Below, piece after piece: positions 8,598-16,680 of a stretch of DNA of 64,000 nucleotides. This DNA is from Clostridium thermarum (lineage in GTDB: Bacteria > Bacillota > Clostridia > Clostridiales > Clostridiaceae): the NCBI RefSeq assembly GCF_006351925.1, contig NZ_CP040924.1, positions 2,068,001 through 2,132,000 on the forward strand, given 5' to 3'. The stretch's first letter is position 1; each line of letters begins with the position of its first letter. A model generated the notes under the pieces. The model was given only the letters and a program-made list of their open reading frames with translations. It was not told the origin of the DNA and searched no databases. A program made the translations under genes and the position numbers.

Positions 8598-8868
8598 GAG
8601 AAAAAATTGGCTGTTCGCCAATACTCCGCAGGGAGCAAAGGCAAGTGCAGTTACTTATAGTATTATTGAAACTGCAAAGGAAAATGATCTTAATCCTTTT
8701 GAATACTTAAAATACTTATTTGAGCAGTTTCCAAATGTTGATATAAATGATTCTGAAGTTTTAGATTCTTTATTGCCTTGGTCATCTACCTTACCTAAAT
8801 ACTGTAAATCAAAACAAGTATAGCAGAGTACCCATCTGAATAATAGGTGGGGACTATTTTACGCTTAC
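8598..8868 (+). repeat. 271-bp inverted copy of the IS66 left end (tnpC 3' end)
   Basis: Reverse complement of 4550-4820, with one difference that I can see (position 8830 against 4588). It encodes the last residues of TnpC from KNWLFANTPQG to CKSKQV plus the left terminal inverted repeat, and supplies the right-hand end of the composite. The near-identity implies a recent origin. Confidence 0.92.
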
Positions 8869-8876
8869 TATTATCT
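8869..8876. repeat. Right target-site duplication (TATTATCT)
   Basis: Exact copy of 4542-4549, flanking the right end of the composite. Confidence 0.95.
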
Positions 8877-9963
8877 AGGATGGTTTATGTCTACCATCTA
8901 TTACCCTACCATGACCGCTGCTCTGGCATGGGTTTCCGCGCGTTATACCTGTGTACTGTTCGATTTTTCAATCGTGGGACCTGAAGCCATGGCCATTACT
9001 GGATTTTACCTTATAACAAGTTATGCCATAAATGCACTATCCCCCGTACTTGCAGGTAAATTTCAGGTGGCAACCACCGCAATTAAACTGATACCCTTGT
9101 ACATCATGGCAATTGTAGGTACTATCGTTGGTTTATCTACCGGCATGACTGTAGATAACTTTACCACCATAACCAAAGAGATCAGCACAGGGAGTTCCCT
9201 TTTTACAGCAGTTACTGCTACAGCATTTGCCTATGAAGGGTGGATAATTGCAACAACTATCAATGCTGAATTAAAGGATTCCAAGAAGAACCTGCCTAAG
9301 GCTCTTGTTATTGGTACATCAGTTATAGTTATTACTTATATACTATATTATATAGGACTTTCCGGTGCAGTTAGCAATGCTACTTTGATGGAAAGCGGTG
9401 AAAAAGGTGCTAGATTGGCCTTTGAGAAAATGTTCTCTAGAGTTGGAGGAACAGCCTTATTCGTATTTGTAGTAATCTCCTGCCTTGGTACCTTGAACGG
9501 CTTAATGTTAGGTTGTACCCGTGGATTTTATTCTCTAGCAGCCCGTGATGTTGGACCAGTACCCAATGTGTACAAACAAGTTGATAAGGCAACTAATATG
9601 CCTACCAATTCTGCTATACTTGGTCTACTATTCTGTGGCATATGGCTCCTTTATTTCTATGGTTCTCAACTTACAGAATCCTGGTTTGGATTTTTCAATT
9701 TTGATATGACAGAACTGCCTATTGTAACAATTTATGGGGCCTATATACCAATTTTTATTATGCTGATAAAAAAAGAGAAAGATTTAAATTTCTTAAAACG
9801 CTTTATAGCTCCTATTTTAGCAATTTGCGGTTGCTTGTTTATGATGGTTGCAGCATGCTTCGCTCATAAAATTGCAGTTGTATGGTATCTGATTACCTTT
9901 GTTGTAATCATGCTGCTGGGAGTAAGCTTTTCCAAAGCAAAATATACGTCAAAAAAAGACTAA
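8877..9963 (+). pseudogene. APC-family amino-acid permease, 3' part
   Basis: Encodes the remaining roughly ten transmembrane segments of the interrupted APC permease. A 358-residue frame starts at ATG 8887 but has no matching ribosome binding site. It includes the conserved AFAYEGWIIATTINAELKDS stretch of amino-acid/polyamine permeases and ends VSFSKAKYTSKKD. Apart from the insertion I see no other lesion. Exact excision would restore a 455-residue protein; substrate specificity cannot be read. As it stands the protein lacks the first two helices, including the GSG substrate-backbone motif, and should be inactive. Confidence 0.88.
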
Positions 9964-10018
9964 CCTGAACTTTATACATATATTTTAAAATTTTGTTCGT
10001 ACTTTTTGCAAAATCCAC

Positions 10019-10047
10019 TTGATGTTTAAAAAGATTTGTTGTATTAT
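10019..10047 (+). promoter_or_regulatory. Promoter of the purine permease transcript
   Basis: TTGATG (10019-10024), 17-base spacer, TATTAT (10042-10047). Initiation is expected near 10054, just before the riboswitch aptamer. Confidence 0.7.
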
Positions 10048-10070
10048 ATAATAGTAAATTCAATAGCTCA

Positions 10071-10137
10071 CCAATATAATCTAGGCGATATGGGCCTAAA
10101 GTTTCTACCGAACAGCCGTAAATTGTTCGACTATTGG
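10071..10137 (+). promoter_or_regulatory. Purine riboswitch, guanine type
   Basis: P1 is CCAATA/TATTGG. The J1/2 core TATAATC, J2/3 AGTTTCTACC and the P3 loop GCCGTAAATTG match the purine riboswitch consensus. The specificity base in the 3' junction (TCGACTAT) is C, as in xpt, which selects guanine/hypoxanthine rather than adenine. It sits between a promoter and an intrinsic terminator in front of a purine permease gene, as expected for an OFF switch. Confidence 0.95.
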
Positions 10138-10188
10138 AATATACATAGCTGCATTCTTTGTGGCTTGTCTATATTCTTTTTAAATTAC

Positions 10189-10219
10189 GGCAATTGGTGA
10201 AAAATCAATTGCCTTTTTT
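10189..10219 (+). terminator. Riboswitch-controlled intrinsic terminator
   Basis: GGCAATTG (10189-10196) and CAATTGCC (10206-10213), followed by six Ts. It forms the expression platform of the purine riboswitch; ligand binding should favour termination. Confidence 0.9.
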
Positions 10220-10290
10220 ATTGGTGTGGTCAAGCTCTTATCATTTTATCATTAAATCCTATTTATTATTTACAAGGGGGACTTTTTTAA

Positions 10291-11709
10291 ATGGAAAGGT
10301 TTTTCAAACTGAAAGAAAACGGAACAAACGTATCAACTGAGCTTATGGCTGGACTTACTACCTTCTTCGCAATGTCATACATTATATTTGTAAACCCGGA
10401 TATGCTATCTATTACCGGAATGCCAAAAGGAGCTGTTTTCCTGGCAACAATCTTTGCTGCTGCAATAGGTACTTTAGTAATGGCGCTCTTTGCAAATGTA
10501 CCTTACGCACAAGCTCCAGGTATGGGGTTAAACGCCTTCTTTACTTTCACTGTTTGCTCTCAGTTAGGATTTTCATGGGAACAAGCACTAGCAATGGTAT
10601 TTATCTGCGGTATAGTAAATATACTTATAACTGTTACAAAAATCAGAAAGTCAATTATTAAAGCTATTCCAGTTAGTTTACAACATGCAATCGGCGGTGG
10701 CATTGGTATTTTTATAGCTTACATAGGAATTAAAAATGCCGGCCTGTTGCAATTTACTTCTGATCCTGGTAAGAACGTAATTTTAGAGGGAGGTACTGTT
10801 ATATCTGACGCCAGCGCAGTTCCTGCTCTTGTTAATTTAAATAATCCTTCTGTAATTCTTGCACTAATAGGTATAGCAATTACTGTTATCTTGCTTCTAT
10901 TAAGAGTTAAGGGTGCAATATTGATAAGTATAGTAGCAACTACTTTAATTGGTATTCCAATGGGTGTTGTTGACCTTTCTCAGATAGGCACAACTCAAAG
11001 TGTGACTGAATCCTTCGAGCAACTTGGAACTACTATTGGAGCTGCCTTCGGTAGCAACGGCTTTGTTTCACTGTTTAATGATGCTTCTAAGCTTCCGCTA
11101 GTTTTAATGACCATATTTGCCTTCAGTTTATCTGATACTTTTGACACTATCGGAACCTTCATTGGTACTGGAAGAAAGAGCGGTATCTTCAGTGAAGAAG
11201 ATGAAAAAACAATGGAAACAAGTACAGGCTTTAAGTCAAAAATGGATAAAGCCCTATTCGCAGATGCAATTGCAACTTCAATAGGTGCATTGCTTGGTAC
11301 TTCCAACACAACAACCTATGTTGAAAGTGCAGCAGGTATTGGAGCCGGTGGCAGAACTGGTTTAACCAGCCTTGCAACAGCAGTATTGTTCCTATTATGT
11401 ATTTTCTTAGCTCCTGTTGCCGGTATAGTTCCAGCAGCTGCAACTGCTCCAGCACTTATTATAGTTGGCGTTATGATGCTTTCCTCTTTCAAGGAAATCC
11501 AATGGGACAACTTAGATGAAGCAATACCTGCCTTCTTTGCCGGAATATTCATGGCCTTGGTATACAGCATTTCTTACGGTATAGCTGCAGGTTTCATATT
11601 CTACTGCATAGTAAAACTTGTAAGAGGAAAACTAAAAGAAGTTCACCCCATATTACTAGTATCAACCCTACTCTTTATAGCAAACTTTGTAATATTGGCG
11701 ATTATATAG
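10291..11709 (+). CDS. NCS2-family purine permease (AzgA/PbuG/PbuO type)
   Basis: A 472-residue membrane protein that imports hypoxanthine/guanine or adenine with protons. It has about 12-14 hydrophobic segments, the AzgA-type start (NVSTELMAGLTTFFAMSYII), YAQAPGMGLNAFF and the DTIGTFIGTG and SNTTTYVESAAGI motifs. The start ATG 10291 follows CAAGGGGGAC. The guanine-type riboswitch upstream favours hypoxanthine/guanine as substrate (PbuG-like), but sequence alone does not separate PbuG from PbuO. Confidence 0.93.
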   Translation: MERFFKLKENGTNVSTELMAGLTTFFAMSYIIFVNPDMLSITGMPKGAVFLATIFAAAIGTLVMALFANVPYAQAPGMGLNAFFTFTVCSQLGFSWEQALAMVFICGIVNILITVTKIRKSIIKAIPVSLQHAIGGGIGIFIAYIGIKNAGLLQFTSDPGKNVILEGGTVISDASAVPALVNLNNPSVILALIGIAITVILLLLRVKGAILISIVATTLIGIPMGVVDLSQIGTTQSVTESFEQLGTTIGAAFGSNGFVSLFNDASKLPLVLMTIFAFSLSDTFDTIGTFIGTGRKSGIFSEEDEKTMETSTGFKSKMDKALFADAIATSIGALLGTSNTTTYVESAAGIGAGGRTGLTSLATAVLFLLCIFLAPVAGIVPAAATAPALIIVGVMMLSSFKEIQWDNLDEAIPAFFAGIFMALVYSISYGIAAGFIFYCIVKLVRGKLKEVHPILLVSTLLFIANFVILAII

Positions 11710-11710
11710 T

Positions 11711-11757
11711 AAAATAAAAGAGTCTGCAGAGTAAATCACTACAGGCTCTTTTATTTT
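11711..11757. terminator. Bidirectional terminator after the purine permease
   Basis: A 16-base stem (11711-11726 with 11742-11757, one G-T pair) that is A-rich on the left and T-rich on the right, so it can stop transcription in both directions. Confidence 0.85.
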
Positions 11758-11878
11758 GATAATAAGGGATAGCGGTATCCATACCCTTGCATGGCTCTCC
11801 CCTTTTTTAACCTTTGTAAATAATAAGGAAAAAAATCTGGAGGACCTCCTCAATTACTGCATAGAAGCAAGGATACAT

Positions 11879-12997
11879 TCAAACTTTCGTGATTCCCTCA
11901 ACTACTACCCCTTTTTCCGTTACAGATAAATTTAAGGGTATAATATCTACTTCTTGCCAAGCCATATATAACTGGTCTCTCAAATCATTGCTTTTTAAAA
12001 ATACAATACCACAGTCCCCTCCTCCTGCTCCTGAGGACTTACCAGCCCCAAACCTGTCTGCTGTAGAACATAATTTTTTTAACTTTGAAGTCACAATACT
12101 TACGCCTGCACTTCTGCCTAGTTTTGCAAGAGCTTTCCCATTTTTCTTAAGTGCCTTCATGGCCTGATAGTAATCCTTACTTTCAAAGGCTTTAACTAAA
12201 AGATCAACTGCCTTTGAGCTCTCTATAAGAAATTCCTTATATATTTCCTCATTACTCTCTCTAAATTTCTGAACCTTTTCTATCATTGGTCCCGTTGCCG
12301 ATGTTTCTTGAGTCCATCCAACAGCCAGTTGCAGCATTGGTGGCGGTATTAACTTCCTGATCATAAGATTTGTCCATGGTTGCTCAACAACATCAGTTAA
12401 TTTATAATCGTTGTCCAACTGCTTGAGCAGCCATTTGGTGCTGAAAGCTGAATAGTGTATCCAACCTCCGTAAACTGCTGCAGCAATATCTGCTCCAGAC
12501 CCACTTCCTTGAGTTTTTACATGAGCAAGGGATGCAAGCTTAAAAATTATATCTAAATCTTCCTTTTCAAGCTTGCCTAGATGCAGCTGCAGTACAGCAG
12601 CAATTACTGCTGTAACAACTGCTGCACTGGACCCAAGTCCATACTTTTTTCCACTTTCGTCATCATCCAGCTTGCTTTCAACTACTAAATGGAAGTTTTT
12701 GTGTGTAATTGATTTTTCACTTAAATACCGATATACCAGTAATAAGGAATTTTTTATAAAGTTTAATCGATTATCTGTAGTATTAAAAATTAAATCTTCA
12801 CAGCCTATTTCCCAGGTAATATTTACCATATCTGTTTTAGGGATATCAAGAATATTATTTACACTTGACTTAATATAGGCATAAACATAACGGTTTACAG
12901 CTATAACCACTGCCATCTGTTCAGGCTCCAACACTGCATATTCTCCCGCAATAAAGAGTTTACCAGGAACCTTTATAGTATAACCAGAGTTTGTCAA
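11879..12997 (-). CDS. mvaK2: Phosphomevalonate kinase
   Basis: A 372-residue GHMP-family kinase that converts mevalonate 5-phosphate to the diphosphate. It begins IKVPGKLFIAGEYAVLEP, as bacterial phosphomevalonate kinases do, and has the GHMP ATP-binding motif KYGLGSSAAV near residue 120 and a C-terminal GAGKSSGAGGGDCG block. It is the last gene of the six-gene operon, 18 bases after the permease. A short GAGG/CCTC hairpin followed by seven Ts (about 11830-11855, minus strand) may end the transcript. Together with mvk, mvaD and fni it completes the route from mevalonate to IPP and DMAPP. Confidence 0.95.
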   Translation of the reverse strand: MTNSGYTIKVPGKLFIAGEYAVLEPEQMAVVIAVNRYVYAYIKSSVNNILDIPKTDMVNITWEIGCEDLIFNTTDNRLNFIKNSLLLVYRYLSEKSITHKNFHLVVESKLDDDESGKKYGLGSSAAVVTAVIAAVLQLHLGKLEKEDLDIIFKLASLAHVKTQGSGSGADIAAAVYGGWIHYSAFSTKWLLKQLDNDYKLTDVVEQPWTNLMIRKLIPPPMLQLAVGWTQETSATGPMIEKVQKFRESNEEIYKEFLIESSKAVDLLVKAFESKDYYQAMKALKKNGKALAKLGRSAGVSIVTSKLKKLCSTADRFGAGKSSGAGGGDCGIVFLKSNDLRDQLYMAWQEVDIIPLNLSVTEKGVVVEGITKV

Positions 12998-13015
12998 AAT
13001 CCTTCCCTTCTTTCT

Positions 13016-14374
13016 CTATACAGCTGAAAGCATTTTAATAATCCATGGTGCGGAGTACAAAGTCATAAATAGAACACCATAATTTACTCCCATACGGTAC
13101 AGTGTTCCAGATACAAGGCCTACTAAAAGCACCCCTATTACGTTAATCCACCCAGCATCCATAAAAGCCAACATAATAGCCAAACTTAGAAACAGTCCTA
13201 ATAATGCCTCATGGGGAATCCTTTTAAATACAAAGGAACAAATCTGCTGTGAATATCTAACAGTAATAAAATAAGTAATAACTGATGCAACTACTGCTCC
13301 AATTAACGTAGGCCAAACAAAGTCTAAGCCAGACAATAGGTGATGTATATTATTCTCGAGAGTATATACTGGAGGTGCATTAAACAAGGGATTTCCAGGT
13401 CCCAGTGCCACCGGTGACAAAGGAATTCCCAGAGCAATTAATGGAATTAGAATTCCTGCCATATAAGTGGCCTGAGCTAAGGCTTCCATAACTGAAACTG
13501 CCATAGATGCCTTTTTAACAGGCTCCTTTATACCGCTGGCAAAAAGCTCTCCCAAAAAGGTAGTCAAACCTACTGGGCTTAAAAGAAAAGTAATTGAACC
13601 CACCATAGATGCTAAAGCACTATAGGCCACTTCTCTTTTCGTCAATATTTTAAAGGGATTTGGGAAACTCTTAATCTGTTGTTCCTTCCTAATTAAAATT
13701 GGCTTTTTATCGTAACGCGGTAGATTGTTTCTTATATCTTTATTCAACAATTCAAATAATGATACAATTACAGGTCCTATTGTAATACCTAAGAAAAATG
13801 AGGTTGAGATGTTAGTTCCTTCTGCTACTGCCCCTACTCCCCAATAGAGATATCTTAGACCTTGAATTAACAGGGCAAAGGGCAGTATGGCCGCTAAGGC
13901 TATCCATCTCATTTTGCTCAGAAGTGCCAGCAGGATTGCACCGATAAAAAATACTATAGCTCCATATTCTTTAATAACCGTTGCAAAGGGCACTATAGCC
14001 CGTGCAAGTAACAAGCTCATCGGTACTGAAACCAAGGTGCCGATAATAGCACCAGAAGCTATTTTTCTTATACTTGTTTCCGTCAAGCCATACCTTTTCA
14101 GCACCATAGCGTGTTCAACCATTGGAGTTGACATAACCCCTGCCGGAATACCGGCAATTGAAACGGGAACCGCATCTATTAATTTACAAGCTATTATAGC
14201 AGATATGAAGAAGGATAAAATAACCATAGGCTGCAGCCCAGATAAAACAAGTACCAAGGTTACCGGTGCTATAGTGGCCGTTTCATCTGCTCCCGGCGCT
14301 GCACCGATTATTGTATAAACAACAGCTGCAACCACTGCAGCAAGAATCATCTGTAAAACTAAGTTCATATCCAT
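13016..14374 (-). CDS. TctA-like carboxylate permease inside the mevalonate operon
   Basis: A 452-residue integral membrane protein with many hydrophobic helices and TctA-family motifs (PF01970, large membrane subunit of tripartite tricarboxylate transporters): GAAPGADETATIAPVTL near the start and GIPLSPVALGPGNPLFNAPP in the second half. TctA proteins move small carboxylates together with TctB and a periplasmic/lipoprotein TctC. No TctC is present; the upstream small membrane protein may stand in for TctB. The gene starts one base after that gene's stop, behind AGGAGG, and is followed 18 bases later by pmk. Placement suggests a substrate linked to mevalonate, itself a carboxylate. The substrate is inference; the family call is sound. 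Confidence 0.8.
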   Translation of the reverse strand: MDMNLVLQMILAAVVAAVVYTIIGAAPGADETATIAPVTLVLVLSGLQPMVILSFFISAIIACKLIDAVPVSIAGIPAGVMSTPMVEHAMVLKRYGLTETSIRKIASGAIIGTLVSVPMSLLLARAIVPFATVIKEYGAIVFFIGAILLALLSKMRWIALAAILPFALLIQGLRYLYWGVGAVAEGTNISTSFFLGITIGPVIVSLFELLNKDIRNNLPRYDKKPILIRKEQQIKSFPNPFKILTKREVAYSALASMVGSITFLLSPVGLTTFLGELFASGIKEPVKKASMAVSVMEALAQATYMAGILIPLIALGIPLSPVALGPGNPLFNAPPVYTLENNIHHLLSGLDFVWPTLIGAVVASVITYFITVRYSQQICSFVFKRIPHEALLGLFLSLAIMLAFMDAGWINVIGVLLVGLVSGTLYRMGVNYGVLFMTLYSAPWIIKMLSAV

Positions 14375-14375
14375 C

Positions 14376-14648
14376 TTAATCCTCCTGAGGCTCTTCTTTA
14401 ATTACCCTTTTAGGCTTGATTAGAATCGTACTAATGACAAAACCAGCTATTGCACCGGTAAGACCTAAAAATAGTGGTTTAGGAGGCTCCTCCGGTGCGA
14501 TAAGATAACCACCAAGTGTAGTAAAAATGCAGATAAAGATGGCTATAACCAAATCTCTTATACGGACTAGGTCCTCCCAGATTTCAATATTAACTTTAGA
14601 ATTATCATTTATTTGAGTTTCACTTACTTTATTATCTATTTTATTCAT
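14376..14648 (-). CDS. Small two-helix membrane protein, possible TctB-like partner
   Basis: A 90-residue protein with a charged N-terminal region (about 1-30), two hydrophobic helices (about 32-52 and 58-78) and a Lys/Glu-rich tail. ATG 14648 was chosen because GGAG lies nine bases upstream; an earlier ATG at 14666 lacks a site. TctB subunits are small membrane proteins too, but usually longer with four or five helices, so this is only a possible reduced equivalent. One base separates it from the TctA-like gene, so the two are very probably made together and may form one transporter. Confidence 0.7.
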   Translation of the reverse strand: MNKIDNKVSETQINDNSKVNIEIWEDLVRIRDLVIAIFICIFTTLGGYLIAPEEPPKPLFLGLTGAIAGFVISTILIKPKRVIKEEPQED

Positions 14649-14687
14649 AAAATCAGCTCCATACATTTAAATTATATAATTTTACAT

Positions 14688-15662
14688 CTATAGGTATTGG
14701 ATGCCGGAACCGGGATGACATACCAGGATTTCTTCTACCGCCGGCAATTTTAACAATTCCTCATACATGCGTCGCTCTTCCTCCGGAGGACACAGAACCT
14801 TCACGTTGGGGCCGGCATCTATAGTAAAATATGCAGAGAAACCGCAGGTTCTCATGTACTGAATGTGATGAATTACTTCCACAGTTCCTCCTTGCCAATA
14901 CAAAATTGGAGGTTTTGCTCCCAGCATAGTGGCATGCATCTTCAGTGCATTAGCTTCCACCACATTTCCTAACCGTTCAAAATCTCTTGCCCTTATGGCT
15001 TCTTTTGCATTTTTCAGGTCATCTTCAACAGTATTTAACCATCCGCTATAAAAAGGAGAGGTCTCAACAGTATTTTTCATTCCCTCTCTGCTGGACACCT
15101 TCTTTTCCTTTGAGGCTACCAATACGGAAAGTATACTGATGTTCCAGCGTTGTTCAGGCAGCAGCTGCGTTGCATAAGAGTCACTGCCATCGGTCTCTGC
15201 CCCCTTTTGCCATTCAACAAAACCTCCATATATAGAGCGGCAGGCAGAACCAGAGCCTTGCCGTGCCAATATGGACAGTTCCCTTTCATCTAGCTTAAGG
15301 TTGAGTGCCTTTGCACCTGCTGCTGCAAGGGCTGCAAAGCCTGAAGCTGAAGAAGCCAGGCCAGCAGCTGTGGGCACATTATTTAACGCCCTTACCCTAG
15401 CCCTCATTTTAGTACCGGCCAAGTCTCTTATCTTATCCAGGAAGCTGAACACTTTACTACTTTCCTTTGTACCAGCAACACTATTGTTAAGTAAAAAAAT
15501 ATCCGATTCAAAATACTCATCAAATTCTACTGTAGTGGTAGTGTAAAACTTATCCAGTGTTATGGATAAGCTGCTGTTCATAGGTAAAAATAACTTCTCA
15601 TCACGCTTTCCCCAGTATTTTATCAGAGCTATATTGGTATTAGCCTTTACTGTAGCTTTCAT
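14688..15662 (-). CDS. mvaD: Diphosphomevalonate decarboxylase
   Basis: A 324-residue GHMP enzyme that converts mevalonate 5-diphosphate to isopentenyl diphosphate with ATP and CO2 release. It begins ANTNIALIKYWGKRDEKLFLP, the family signature, followed by NSSLSITL and the phosphate-binding PTAAGLASSASGFAAL. The Asp of AGPNVKVL near the C-terminus (FTIDAGPN) matches the catalytic Asp region. It is the third gene of the operon, 27 bases after mvk. Length is normal. Confidence 0.97.
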   Translation of the reverse strand: MKATVKANTNIALIKYWGKRDEKLFLPMNSSLSITLDKFYTTTTVEFDEYFESDIFLLNNSVAGTKESSKVFSFLDKIRDLAGTKMRARVRALNNVPTAAGLASSASGFAALAAAGAKALNLKLDERELSILARQGSGSACRSIYGGFVEWQKGAETDGSDSYATQLLPEQRWNISILSVLVASKEKKVSSREGMKNTVETSPFYSGWLNTVEDDLKNAKEAIRARDFERLGNVVEANALKMHATMLGAKPPILYWQGGTVEVIHHIQYMRTCGFSAYFTIDAGPNVKVLCPPEEERRMYEELLKLPAVEEILVCHPGSGIQYL

Positions 15663-15689
15663 CTTACTCCTCCTAACCTTGAAGAGGTC

Positions 15690-16655
15690 TTACTCCTCAG
15701 AGACATACAGAATATTTTCTTGCGTTGAAAAGTAACAGGTCTTAGCTGCACCGGCTTTCTTCAGCTCCTTGGATATCACTGCTGCTTGTTCCAAGCCTGC
15801 AGCTAAGGCAATCATACATCCTCCTTGGCCTCCTCCGGTCAGCTTTGCTCCCAGGGCTCCGGCATGCTTTGCCGCGGCAATCAATGAATCCAGACCAAAA
15901 TCACTTACACCTAGAGTTTTAAGTTCTTCCTGGTTGCTGTCCATTAAGGCTCCAAGCAAGGTTAAATTTCCCTCCTGAAGAGCATCTTTTGCTGCATCTG
16001 AGATTCTTTCCATGGATTTAAGTGATCTTTTAACCGATTCTGGCTCTAGAAGATATTTTTTTCTCACATTTTCCACGGCAGTACGAGTATCACCTACACG
16101 TCCGGTATCGCCTACCACTATATATAGTGGTTTACCTGTCTTAAGATAAACCTTCTGTTCCCCTTTCCTAAACCAGATGGGCCCTTCACTTGAAACCGCA
16201 GCCATATCTATGCCGCTGGGCTTACCGTGGGCATAGGTTTCAGCCACTTCAACCAGTGAAAATAATTCTCTTTCCGATAAGTTTTGCTTGTAAAAAGAAA
16301 ATATAGCTCTCACAAGAGCAACAGCAGTGGCTGCACTGGAGCCCAACCCCCGTCCCAAGGGTATAGAGGAATCTATTGAGATTTTTAAACCTTCAAAGGG
16401 TTGACTTAAATGCTGTATTGTTTTCTCTATACAAAGTCCAAGTCCCTTAATCTTTTCCGGAAGATCATCAACCTTTCCTTTATAAAAGGATGAGTCAAAG
16501 ATTATAGGTCCCTTGGTCTTTTCAATAGTGCACCTTACCTTCAGCGGAAAAGGGAGGGCAATAGCAGGATATCCATAAACAACGGCATGTTCACCAATTA
16601 AGATTATTTTGCTATGTACTTCTGTAATAGCTATATTGTCATCCAATGTGTTCAT
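15690..16655 (-). CDS. mvk: Mevalonate kinase
   Basis: A 321-residue GHMP kinase that phosphorylates mevalonate. The N-terminal block reads KIILIGEHAVVYGYPAIALP. The ATP motif is PLGRGLGSSAATAVAL, and GKPSGIDMAAV carries the catalytic Asp. The C-terminal GALGAKLTGGGQGGCMI closes the fold. ATG 16655 was chosen because AAAGGACGG precedes it; the upstream ATG at 16712 would overlap fni. Second gene of the operon. As the first enzyme that acts on mevalonate itself, it is the step an imported substrate would meet. Confidence 0.97.
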   Translation of the reverse strand: MNTLDDNIAITEVHSKIILIGEHAVVYGYPAIALPFPLKVRCTIEKTKGPIIFDSSFYKGKVDDLPEKIKGLGLCIEKTIQHLSQPFEGLKISIDSSIPLGRGLGSSAATAVALVRAIFSFYKQNLSERELFSLVEVAETYAHGKPSGIDMAAVSSEGPIWFRKGEQKVYLKTGKPLYIVVGDTGRVGDTRTAVENVRKKYLLEPESVKRSLKSMERISDAAKDALQEGNLTLLGALMDSNQEELKTLGVSDFGLDSLIAAAKHAGALGAKLTGGGQGGCMIALAAGLEQAAVISKELKKAGAAKTCYFSTQENILYVSEE

Positions 16656-16680
16656 ATTGTTCCGTCCTTTATATTTAGCG

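Larger units (their letters stand above)
4550..8868. mobile_element. IS66-derived composite element bounded by two inverted copies of the IS66 left end
   Basis: The 4319-bp unit starts GTAAGCGTAAAATAGTCCCC at 4550 and ends with the exact reverse complement at 8868, flanked by the 8-bp duplication TATTATCT. It contains a complete IS66 (4550-7112), a passenger made of broken transposase genes (IS3-like orfA, IS91-like, a second IS66 tnpC tail), and a 271-bp inverted copy of the IS66 left end (8598-8868). Both outer ends are the same (left) end, and the duplication matches only across the whole composite. So the unit appears to have moved as one piece, with IS66 transposase acting on two left ends. 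Confidence 0.88.

Noticed and set aside
13016..14374. Citrate/tricarboxylate transporter
   Set aside because: Family resemblance only; no TctC binding protein and no citrate genes nearby, and the operon is entirely mevalonate metabolism.
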